A DNA stretch of 64,000 nucleotides from the NCBI GenBank assembly GCA_036555585.1, contig DATBLE010000001.1, forward strand, positions 61,834-125,833. Reading direction: 5' to 3'. This DNA comes from DATBLE01 sp036555585. Its GTDB lineage: Bacteria; Actinomycetota; Thermoleophilia; Gaiellales; Gaiellaceae. Under the pieces are notes generated by a model. That model was not told the DNA's origin. It did no database searches and saw only the letters and a list, made by a program, of their open reading frames with translations. The position numbers were made by a program, and so were the translations under genes. Positions 15,354 through 22,829 of the stretch are shown here, one piece after another (the first letter of the stretch is position 1; each line of letters opens with the position of its first letter).

Positions 15354-15376
15354 CATGGTAAGGAATGGTCGACGGT
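15354..15376 (+). repeat. Short tRNA-Thr-like remnant
   Basis: CATGGTAAGGA (15354-15364) and GGTCGACGGT (15367-15376) match the anticodon loop through T-stem of tRNA-Thr (10727-10737 and 10741-10750) exactly, with two bases here replacing three between them. Nothing further matches. Two long exact words in the same order and nearly the same spacing are unlikely by chance, so this may be a decayed attachment site or rearrangement scar. It sits in the otherwise featureless 200 bases between two genes. Confidence 0.45.
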
Positions 15377-15501
15377 CGGCTTTGACCTCTCCAGCGAGGA
15401 GGACGGCGAGTGCCCGGCTGCGCGAACTTTGCTTCCTTCCGCCGGGAACCCGAGCGCGTCTTCTACAAGCGCAGCGCGTACTTCTGTAGCGTGAGCAGCT
15501 C

Positions 15502-16461
15502 GTGACTGTCGAACCGAGTCGGCCGATCGGGCTCGAGCCGGTTGATCGGGCGGAGGTCACGATCGTGGTCGACAACTTCGTCGATCTGTTGATGGCCGGC
15601 GGCGACGGGGTTCGCAGGTACCTCACCAGCGATTTCGGGGATCGCGATCAGTTGATCGCAGAACATGGATTCTCGGCGTTGGTCACCGTCGAGTGGCGCG
15701 GCAGCCGGAGCTCGATTCTCTACGACGGCGGCCTGACACCGACCGCGCTTGCCCGAAACCTGGATGTCTTGGAGATTCCGGTCAAAGACCTGCGCGCGCT
15801 CGTGGTTTCTCATGGGCACGCAGATCATCACGGCGGTTTGGAAGCACTCTTCCACCGGCATGGCCGGCGTGGGCTGCCGCTATTCATCCACCCCGAGGCC
15901 TGGCAGGAACGCAAGGTCGTGTTCCCGACAGGGAACGAGGTGCGTCTTCCGCCCCCGAGCCGGCGCGACCTCGAAGCCGAGGGGGTCGAGGTGATCGAGG
16001 AACCCGGACAGACTCTGCTCCTCGACGCGACCGTGCTCGTCTCCGGGCAGGTCGAGCGCCACACCGCATTCGAGCAGGGCTTCCCGATCCATTACGCGCG
16101 CTCGACGGCGGGCTGGGAACCCGATCCGATGATCTGGGACGACCAGAATGTGATCGTCAACGTCAAGGACAAGGGTCTCGTCGTCGTCTCCGGCTGCTCG
16201 CACGCCGGAGCCGTGAACGTGCTGCAGAACGCGCAACGCCTGACCGGCGAACGACGGCTCGCCGGCTTCATCGGCGGCCTACACCTCACCGGCGGCATCT
16301 TCGAACCGATCATCAAGCCGACAGTCGATGCCTTCGTCGCCGCAGAAGTAGGCCGAGTCCTGCCGGCGCATTGCACCGGCTGGAAAGCCGTTCACGAGCT
16401 GGCACGCGCGCTCCCGGACGCGTTCGTGCAGCCTGCGGTCGGAACCGTCGTCACCTTCTGA
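15502..16461 (+). CDS. Metallo-beta-lactamase-fold hydrolase
   Basis: A 319-residue MBL-fold protein. The binuclear metal site is visible: SHGHADHHGG (HxHxDH), a later SGCSHAGAVN and GGLHLTGG, with a C-terminal LPAHCTGWKA. The layout (YDGG before the first motif, then SGCSH) resembles the family that includes the beta-ribofuranosylaminobenzene-phosphate-linked MBL proteins annotated as dihydropterin phosphate synthase-like. The substrate is unknown. It starts with GTG 15502. Its last 70 bases overlap the 3' end of the convergent CoA transferase gene. Confidence 0.8.
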   Translation: MTVEPSRPIGLEPVDRAEVTIVVDNFVDLLMAGGDGVRRYLTSDFGDRDQLIAEHGFSALVTVEWRGSRSSILYDGGLTPTALARNLDVLEIPVKDLRALVVSHGHADHHGGLEALFHRHGRRGLPLFIHPEAWQERKVVFPTGNEVRLPPPSRRDLEAEGVEVIEEPGQTLLLDATVLVSGQVERHTAFEQGFPIHYARSTAGWEPDPMIWDDQNVIVNVKDKGLVVVSGCSHAGAVNVLQNAQRLTGERRLAGFIGGLHLTGGIFEPIIKPTVDAFVAAEVGRVLPAHCTGWKAVHELARALPDAFVQPAVGTVVTF

Positions 16462-17855
16462 GAACTCGACTCGTCGCGCCAGACGGGCGGATCGCCGCCG
16501 AACGGGCGCGGACCGTGTGCCCAGCGCAGCGGCACGCCGTCGAGCGTCCCCGGCGGGGCGATCGGCGAGACCTCGCCGAAGGTGACGCGGTGGCGGTCAG
16601 GGTCTGCTGCCCCGGTCGCGGAGGTTGCGGCGCTGTCCGGAGACGGAGCCTCGAGTAGCTCACGGGCGGTGCGTGCGAGGGCGAGATGCGCGGGAGCGAA
16701 CGGCTCTCCTCGGGCTCGCGCGGCGAGAGCCCGGAGCGCGGCCGCAGCCATCAGGTGCCCGCTCGCGTGGTCGAGCGCCTGTGCCGGTAAGACCCCGGGC
16801 GTCCCGTCGGCGGCGGCGCAGGCGGCGGCGATCCCGCTCGCCACCTGGACGAGCGAGTCGAAGCCGCGGCGGTCCGCCCACGGGCCCTCGCTTCCCCAGG
16901 CGCTGAGCGAAGCCTGGACGAGGTGCGGATGACGCTGGGCGAGGCTCGGGCCGTCGAGCCCGAACCGCGCGAGGGCGCCCGGACGGTACGCGACGAGGAC
17001 GATGTCGGCGCCTGCGAGCAGGGCCTCCCGGCGCTCGACGTCGGCGAGGTCGAGCAGCGCGGACCGCTTCCCGGCCCCGGTGTCGAGGTGCTGCTCGGGG
17101 ATCTCCGGGAGCTGCGGCGGGTCGAGGCGCAGCACCTCGGCGCCGAGGGCGGCAAGCGTGCGGCCGGCGACAGGCCCCGCGATCACGCGCGTCAGGTCGA
17201 GCACGCGCACTCCTCGGCACGGCCGCGCCGCGTCCGAGAGCGGCGGGAGGCCGCGCCCGGCGGAGCGGGCGAGCTCGCGATCGACGGTGACGAGCGGCGT
17301 GCCTGCGACCGCTCGTCCGGCCGGGTGCGAGGCCCACTCCGACGGGGTGCGCAGCGCCGCCGCGCACCCGCGTGCGGCGATCACGGCTTCTTCGAGCTCG
17401 AGGGCCGTCAGCGAGCGGGCCGCGTGCTCGAGCTCGACAGCCGCCCGATGTTGGTCACCCCCGACCTCGATGGCCAGCGCTCGCCCGAGCGCGGCTGCGT
17501 GGTGCGGATAGCTGCCGTGCGTTCGCGCCCAGCCGCCGTCCGCGCAGCGCACGAAGCGCGAAAGCGCGGCGAATCCGGCCCACGCCGGTCTCCCCCCGAC
17601 CAGCAGGTGGCGCTCGGAGCGGAAGCTGAGCGCCACGTTCTCTGCGGAGAGGCCGATCGCGGGGCGTCCGACACCACGCGCCTCGGCCAGCTCGACCGCC
17701 GCCAGCAGCGCCGCCGCCACCGACCCCACCGCGAGCTCGTCGACCGCGAACGGCCCGCCCAGCCAGGCGTCGCGCCCCTCCACGGCGAGCGACTCGAGCA
17801 GCGCCGGGTCGCCGCCCAATCCTCGCCACACGGTCTCGGTCAGCATCCCGATCAC
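16392..17855 (-). CDS. CaiB/BaiF-family CoA transferase
   Basis: A 487-residue class III CoA transferase, moving CoA between carboxylic acids. The conserved core RGVRVLDLTRVIAGPVAGR is followed by LGAEVLRLDPP, LLDLADVERREALLAGADI and VQASLSAWGSEGPWADRRGFDSL, where an Asp next to Gly-Phe would be the catalytic residue. Roughly 200 residues precede the core and form a partial first lobe. The start GTG 17855 overlaps the upstream MFS stop by four bases (GTGA), indicating coupling. The C-terminal 20 codons read antisense through the MBL gene, so the native end may have been replaced. Confidence 0.8.
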   Translation of the reverse strand: MIGMLTETVWRGLGGDPALLESLAVEGRDAWLGGPFAVDELAVGSVAAALLAAVELAEARGVGRPAIGLSAENVALSFRSERHLLVGGRPAWAGFAALSRFVRCADGGWARTHGSYPHHAAALGRALAIEVGGDQHRAAVELEHAARSLTALELEEAVIAARGCAAALRTPSEWASHPAGRAVAGTPLVTVDRELARSAGRGLPPLSDAARPCRGVRVLDLTRVIAGPVAGRTLAALGAEVLRLDPPQLPEIPEQHLDTGAGKRSALLDLADVERREALLAGADIVLVAYRPGALARFGLDGPSLAQRHPHLVQASLSAWGSEGPWADRRGFDSLVQVASGIAAACAAADGTPGVLPAQALDHASGHLMAAAALRALAARARGEPFAPAHLALARTARELLEAPSPDSAATSATGAADPDRHRVTFGEVSPIAPPGTLDGVPLRWAHGPRPFGGDPPVWRDESSSQKVTTVPTAGCTNASGSARASS

Positions 17856-19054
17856 GCAGGCTGACCGTACGGCTCGAGGCGCCGCGATCGCCGGGTGACC
17901 AACCCGCCGGTGCCGAGAGCGAGCCCGGCCAATGCCGTCAGCAGCGCCGGGTAGCCGGCCAGGGGCGCGACCAGGGTGAGCAGGAACGGTGCGGCGAAGC
18001 CGAGATAGGCGAGCGCGTAGTAGGTCGCGGTCGCGGCCGCGAGCACTCGCGGGTCGGCGAGACGCTGTACCTCGACCAGGCCGGCAACCAGACAGAGCCC
18101 GTAGGCGCAGCCGAGCACGAGCGAGGCGGGCACCAGCATCCAGGTGTCGCGATCCGCCGCGGCCCCGGCGCCGAGCGTCAGGCCGGCCGCGAGCACGACC
18201 AGGCCGACGGTGGCTGCGTGGTTGCCGCGAGCACCCGTGTCGAGCCGCCGGGCCAGGGGTTGGATCAGAACGCCTGCGAGCGCACAGAGCGTGGTGATGC
18301 CGGCGGTCAGGGCGATGCCGTCGCCCGCCCGGTCGGCACCGACGAGGCTCGGCAGGAGTGCGAACGCGATCGCCGGCGCGGCGAACACCCAGGGCGCCAT
18401 CGGGGCGACCACGGCGCGAAAGCGCGGGCTGCGCAGGCCGGGCGCCGAGAGCTGCACCCGGCGTCGGCCCGCCGCGACCGTTTCGGGAACCGAACGAAGC
18501 GAGAGGAGGATCCCAGCCGTCAAGGCGATGTGCGGCAGAAACGGCAGCGCCGTCCCGGCGGGCGCCCACTGCGCGAGCAGCCCGGACGCGAGCGGCCCGA
18601 GCGCGAAACCCGTGGTCATCGCGACCGCCGCACGCCGCGCCGCCCGGGTATCGCGCGCATCGTCCAGGCGGGAGGACTCGCGCAACCAGGCGGTCCCGGC
18701 CCCGAACACCGCACCCGCGCTCAGCCCGGTCAGCAGCCGGCCGGCGAACAGCAGCGCGACCACATGACCGCCCGCGACCTGCGCGAGGGTGGCCACAAGC
18801 GACAGTGCGGCGGCGGGGACGACCACCGCCCGCCTGCCGCGCGCATCGGAGACCGGCCCGGCGAGCAGCAGACCCGGGATGAGACCGAGCGCGTAGAAGC
18901 CGAACATCGCCTCCAGCGTGCCCGTGCCCAGCCCAAGACCCCGGCCGTAGACGAGCAGCATCGGCGTGAACTGGTTCGAGGCCCACCCCGCCCCCACCAG
19001 CGCCGCGGCCACCGGCAGCCACGCGAACTGCACAGAGTTCAATGAACGAACCAC
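17852..19054 (-). CDS. MFS transporter
   Basis: A 400-residue major facilitator with about 12 hydrophobic segments. The loop 2-3 signature is visible (GPVSDARGRRAVVVP), followed by LLFAGRLLTGLSAGAVFGAG, typical of drug and metabolite exporters. It begins at GTG 19054 and is divergent from an HxlR regulator with dyads between them, so it is probably repressed by HxlR. Its stop overlaps the CoA transferase start, making a two-gene operon. Confidence 0.85.
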   Translation of the reverse strand: MVRSLNSVQFAWLPVAAALVGAGWASNQFTPMLLVYGRGLGLGTGTLEAMFGFYALGLIPGLLLAGPVSDARGRRAVVVPAAALSLVATLAQVAGGHVVALLFAGRLLTGLSAGAVFGAGTAWLRESSRLDDARDTRAARRAAVAMTTGFALGPLASGLLAQWAPAGTALPFLPHIALTAGILLSLRSVPETVAAGRRRVQLSAPGLRSPRFRAVVAPMAPWVFAAPAIAFALLPSLVGADRAGDGIALTAGITTLCALAGVLIQPLARRLDTGARGNHAATVGLVVLAAGLTLGAGAAADRDTWMLVPASLVLGCAYGLCLVAGLVEVQRLADPRVLAAATATYYALAYLGFAAPFLLTLVAPLAGYPALLTALAGLALGTGGLVTRRSRRLEPYGQPA

Positions 19055-19105
19055 TATGGGACGATAGCAATCCCAGTTCGATCACCGAACTCGAGGCGCT
19101 ATCCT
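19037..19105. promoter_or_regulatory. Divergent MFS/hxlR control region with small dyads
   Basis: GTTC-AAT-GAAC (19037-19047), CTAT-GGGACG-ATAG (19054-19067) and GTTCG-ATCAC-CGAAC (19076-19090) are inverted repeats between or at the two start codons. A -10-like TATCCT at 19100-19105 lies only seven bases before the hxlR ATG, suggesting a leaderless hxlR message, with the GTTCG dyad over the -35/spacer region. Binding by HxlR is inferred from position. Confidence 0.4.
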
Positions 19106-19112
19106 GCTCGAG

Positions 19113-19625
19113 ATGCTCGGCAAGGACTACGAGGCGCAGGACTGCTCCCTCGCCCGCGCGCTGGGAGTGATCGGCGAGCGCTGGACGCTCCTGATCGTTC
19201 GCGACGCCTTCTACGGCGTCCGTCGCTTCAGCGACTTCCACGCCCACCTCGACATCCCGAGGGCCGTGCTCTCGGACCGGCTCGCCGGGCTGGTCGAGGA
19301 CGGGATCCTCCAGCGCCGGCCCGACCCCGAACACGCAGGCAGGCAAATGTACGAGCTGACGGCGGCGGGACGCGACCTGTGGCCCGCGCTCTACGCCCTC
19401 CTGGTCTGGGGCGACCGGCACCGCTACCGAAACAGCCGCCTGTTCGAACACGCCGTCTGCGGCACGGCGCTCGACGAAAGCGGCCGCTGTCCGGTCTGCG
19501 GACTCACCCCGAAGCCCGAGAACATCCTCACAGCCCCACGGCGCGGCCGCGGGAAGACGAGGGACGACCGGGTCGCCGTCGCCCTGCGCAGGCCGCACCG
19601 GCTGCTCGAGCCGATCGGCGATTGA
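19113..19625 (+). CDS. HxlR family transcriptional regulator
   Basis: A 170-residue winged-helix regulator. DCSLARALGVIGERWTLLIV is the HxlR signature, followed by GVRRFSDFHAHL, VLSDRLAGLVEDGIL and the wing YELTAAGRDLWPAL. An extension after residue 115 contains two CxxC-like pairs (VCGTAL..GRCPVCG), which might bind metal or sense redox. No clear Shine-Dalgarno sequence precedes ATG 19113. It is divergent from an MFS-CoA transferase operon, its likely target. Confidence 0.88.
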   Translation: MLGKDYEAQDCSLARALGVIGERWTLLIVRDAFYGVRRFSDFHAHLDIPRAVLSDRLAGLVEDGILQRRPDPEHAGRQMYELTAAGRDLWPALYALLVWGDRHRYRNSRLFEHAVCGTALDESGRCPVCGLTPKPENILTAPRRGRGKTRDDRVAVALRRPHRLLEPIGD

Positions 19626-19779
19626 CGACGAGCCCGCCGTTGCCCGCGGCGGGCCCGAGGAGCGGCTTCCGTGTCTGCGGAGCGGTTTGCCGGGCAGTCT
19701 CGCGAGCCGCTCGTCCCGGGAGTCCCCGTCTGGCGGAAGTACAGTCGACAGGGCTGGGCGCCCCTACACGGAGGACGGA

Positions 19780-20982
19780 TTGGACATCTCGAGCGTCGAG
19801 CGCTGGATCGAAGGACGCGCCGACGAGATGGCGGCGCTGCTCGTCCACCTCGTCTCGATCCCGAGCGAGAACCCGCCGGGACGCTCGCTTCGCACCTCTG
19901 CGCAGGCGCTCGCGGAGGCGGCCGAAGGGCTCGGGCTTGCCGCCGAGGTGATGGACGTGCCCCCGGTCGCCGATCTCGAGCGGCCGGCGGTCGTGCGAGT
20001 GACGGCCGGCGAGGGAGAGCAGACGGTCTACTTCCACGGTCATTTCGACGTGGTCCCGGCGCAGTCGTCCGATCAGTTCAACCCTGTTCGCGCGGACGGA
20101 CGGATAACCGGACGGGGGACCGCAGACATGAAGGGCGGGCTGGTTTCGATGCTCTACGCAGCCGCTGCCGCGCACGAGCTGAAACTCTTGGGCGACGGAC
20201 AGGTCGTGCTCCACTTCGTCTGCGACGAAGAGACCGGAAGCGTCGGCGGCTCGGGCTACCTGCAGGCGCAGGAGCTGATCGACCCTGCCGCGCTGGCGAT
20301 GGTGACGGCCGAGCCGACAGGCGGAGACGTCTGGCATGCGAGCCGCGGCGCGATCACCATGCGCGTCACGGTCGCCGGGCGTGAGGCACACGTCGGCCAG
20401 GCACATCGCGGCGACAACGCGTACGTGCGCATGGCCCGGATCGCAGAACCGCTGGGGGAGCTGGCGCAACGGCTGCTCGAGCGACGGACGGCATTCCCGC
20501 TCGACGACCCGGACGGCGGAGGCTCGATGCTCGTCGTCGGCGGCGCCGCCGGCGCCGGCACGAGCTTCAACGTCGTCCCCGGCTCCGCCTGGTTCGCCGT
20601 CGATCGCCGCTTCAACCCCGAAGAGGATCTCGACGAGGAGCTGGCGCTGCTCACCGAGACGATCGAGAACGCCGCCGCCGACGCCGGCTCACACGTCACG
20701 ATCGAGGTCCTGCAGGCACAACCGTCCGCGAACACCGACCCCACCGGCCCGGTAGCCGAGGCACTCACGCGGTCGATCACGCTGGCGGGCGTGGCGCCGA
20801 GGATGCTCATGTGCCCGGGCGTGCTCGACATCCGCTGGTACGCCCAGCTGGGGATTCCGGCATTCGCCCACGGACCGGGCCGACTCGACGTCTCGCACGG
20901 TCCGCAGGAGTTCGTCGACGAGCACGCAGTGCAACGCGCCGCCGTCGCCTACGCACTCTTCGCCGGCGACCTACTCGGGTGA
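19780..20982 (+). CDS. M20 family metallopeptidase/deacylase
   Basis: A 400-residue dinuclear zinc amidohydrolase of the ArgE/DapE/CPG2 type. Metal and catalytic residues are visible: YFHGHFDVVPA, GRGTADMKGG, CDEETGSVGG, AEPTGGD and the C-terminal FAHGPG. The dimerisation domain lies in the middle (SRGAITMRVTVAGREAHVGQ). TTG 19780 is preferred because GGAGG lies five bases upstream and homology begins there. The substrate is not predictable: an acylated amino acid or dipeptide. It converges on a monooxygenase gene with a 34-base overlap. Confidence 0.85.
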   Translation: MDISSVERWIEGRADEMAALLVHLVSIPSENPPGRSLRTSAQALAEAAEGLGLAAEVMDVPPVADLERPAVVRVTAGEGEQTVYFHGHFDVVPAQSSDQFNPVRADGRITGRGTADMKGGLVSMLYAAAAAHELKLLGDGQVVLHFVCDEETGSVGGSGYLQAQELIDPAALAMVTAEPTGGDVWHASRGAITMRVTVAGREAHVGQAHRGDNAYVRMARIAEPLGELAQRLLERRTAFPLDDPDGGGSMLVVGGAAGAGTSFNVVPGSAWFAVDRRFNPEEDLDEELALLTETIENAAADAGSHVTIEVLQAQPSANTDPTGPVAEALTRSITLAGVAPRMLMCPGVLDIRWYAQLGIPAFAHGPGRLDVSHGPQEFVDEHAVQRAAVAYALFAGDLLG

Positions 20983-22451
20983 TCCATCGAGGTCGCAGGC
21001 CGTGCGGGACCGAACCAATCGGTCAGTGCTGCACCGAGTCCTCTGTCTGCCTGGTCTCCGACCCAAGCGACATGACCGTCGGGGCGGATCACGACGACTG
21101 TGGGAGCCGAGACCGAGCCGACAACCGGAAGCTCGATGGTGCCGACGCGCCGGGCGTCGACATGCTGGACCCGATCCGTCCACGGCGCGATGTCCACGCC
21201 CGGATCGCCGAAGTCGAGGACCACCGGCCGGGCAGCGTGCAGCAGCGTGAACGCTCGTACGGATCCGGCGGCCGTGACGAGGTCGAGGTCGGGCATGCGA
21301 CGGCCGAGCAGTGGGTGCCCCTCGCCCAGGTCGTAGCGGATGTCCAGGGCGTGCATCGTCGCGGCCACCCGCGTGCGCGGCTCGTCCATGCCGACCAGCT
21401 CGGCCACGGTCTCGCGAAGCGCGTCGATGCGTGCGTCGGAGCGCGTGAGCGTGGTCTGCGCCATCGTCGTTCGCAGCACGCCGGCTGCAACCGGATGCCG
21501 CTCGGCGTGGTAGGTGTCGAGCAGGCTTTCCGGCGACGTTCCCTTCACCACCTGAGCCAGCTTCCAGCCCAGGTTGACCGCATCCTGGACGCCCAGGTTC
21601 AGGCCCTGCCCGCCGACCGGATAGTGCACGTGCGCGGCGTCCCCGGCAAGCAGCACACGCCCCTGCCGGTAGGACGCCGCCTGCCGGGTCATGTCGGTGA
21701 ACCGGGAGATCCACGTCGGGTCGTGGACGCCGAAGTCCGTCCCCCAGACGGCGACGAGCGCGCGGCGCAGGTCATCCAGGGTCGGGTCGGAGGTTTGCCC
21801 CGCATACCGCTCGCTGATCACGAGCCCGATGCGACCGTCACCGAGACGGCCCACGGCCTGGGTACCGTTCTCGTCATACCGCATGCCCAGCGGCGGCTCC
21901 TCGCGCATCTCCACCTCGGCGATCAGCGAGCTGACCGAAGGATCCCAACCGGGGAACTCGATGCCGGCGGCCCTGCGGATGACGCTGCGGCCGCCGTCGC
22001 ACCCGACGAGAAAGCGCGCGCGAAGGTGCCGGCCGTCGGAGAGCTCGACGTCGACCCCGGCCTCGCCCTGGGCGAAGCCGGTCACCTCGCGCTCCCGGAT
22101 GATCGGCACCTCCAGCTCACCGACCCACGCGGCCAGGATGCGCTCGAAGTGGTTCTGCCCCAGCGCCAGGCCATAGTTGTGCCGCGTCGGGAAGTCGCTG
22201 ATGTCGAGGCGGACGCCGGCGAAGGCGCCGATCTGCATCGCCTGCCCCTCGGCCAGGAAGCGATCGGCGATCCCGCGCTGGTCGAGCACCTCGATCGTGC
22301 GGGAGTGCATGCCGCGAGCGCGCGATCCGACCAGCTCCTGGGTTCGGCGCCGTTCGACGATGACGACGTCGATCCCAGCCAGCGCCAGTTCGCCCGCCAA
22401 CATCAGCCCGGTCGGCCCCCCGCCTGCGATCACCACCGAATGCTCGGTCAT
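20949..22451 (-). CDS. FAD-dependent aromatic-type monooxygenase
   Basis: A 500-residue class A flavoprotein hydroxylase (PHBH fold) using NAD(P)H and O2. The N-terminus has VVIAGGGPTGLMLAGELALA, the DG motif is LVGCDGGRSVIRRAAG and the second FAD motif is LLAGDAAHVHYPVGGQGLNL. A thioredoxin-like C-terminal extension follows residue 380. Close families include tetracycline/rifampicin-type monooxygenases and polyketide hydroxylases, so antibiotic inactivation is possible but unproven. ATG 22451 begins the Rossmann strand. It is encoded next to, but not overlapping, csoR. Confidence 0.85.
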   Translation of the reverse strand: MTEHSVVIAGGGPTGLMLAGELALAGIDVVIVERRRTQELVGSRARGMHSRTIEVLDQRGIADRFLAEGQAMQIGAFAGVRLDISDFPTRHNYGLALGQNHFERILAAWVGELEVPIIREREVTGFAQGEAGVDVELSDGRHLRARFLVGCDGGRSVIRRAAGIEFPGWDPSVSSLIAEVEMREEPPLGMRYDENGTQAVGRLGDGRIGLVISERYAGQTSDPTLDDLRRALVAVWGTDFGVHDPTWISRFTDMTRQAASYRQGRVLLAGDAAHVHYPVGGQGLNLGVQDAVNLGWKLAQVVKGTSPESLLDTYHAERHPVAAGVLRTTMAQTTLTRSDARIDALRETVAELVGMDEPRTRVAATMHALDIRYDLGEGHPLLGRRMPDLDLVTAAGSVRAFTLLHAARPVVLDFGDPGVDIAPWTDRVQHVDARRVGTIELPVVGSVSAPTVVVIRPDGHVAWVGDQADRGLGAALTDWFGPARPATSMDHPSRSPAKSA

Positions 22452-22520
22452 CGGCACGGTCCAGCCTGGTACCCGGGTGTGGCTTTCACCACCCACGAGC
22501 TCCCGCGGATGTCGGTCGAC

Positions 22521-22829
22521 TCACCTCGTGCGGGCGAAGCGCTGCACCGCCCCCAGCAGCTCCTCGATCTTGAGCTTGGCGTCCTGCTCGTCGCCTGAGG
22601 CGAGCGCGCCGGCAACGCAGTGACGGACATGCTCGTCGAGGATCTTGAAGGCGAACGCCTCGAGCGCTGTGTTCACGGCCGCGATCTGGGTGAGGATGTC
22701 GATGCAGTAGCGGTCGTCCTCGACCATCCGCTCGATCCCCCGGACCTGGCCCTCGATCCGGTGCAGGCGCTTGACGAGGGCGTCCTTGTCCTTGGTGTAG
22801 CCGTGCGTCTGCTCAGCTGTCGAGCTCAT
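22521..22829 (-). CDS. csoR: Copper-sensing repressor CsoR
   Basis: A 102-residue all-helical repressor. The Cu(I) ligands are in place with CsoR spacing: Cys42 (RYCIDIL), His67 and Cys71 (DEHVRHC), together with GQVRGIERMV and the DNA-face residues of helix 1. It represses copper efflux until Cu(I) binds. ATG 22829 follows AAGGGAG and overlaps the copA stop by four bases (ATGA), so it is translated from the copA message. Matching GATACCC/GGGTATC dyads precede copA. Confidence 0.93.
   Translation of the reverse strand: MSSTAEQTHGYTKDKDALVKRLHRIEGQVRGIERMVEDDRYCIDILTQIAAVNTALEAFAFKILDEHVRHCVAGALASGDEQDAKLKIEELLGAVQRFARTR

Noticed and set aside
16392..19598. One 1068-residue minus-strand protein
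   Set aside because: Only the part up to 17855 shows CoA transferase homology. The upstream part is an out-of-frame reading of the MFS and hxlR genes, and a GTGA overlap marks the real start.
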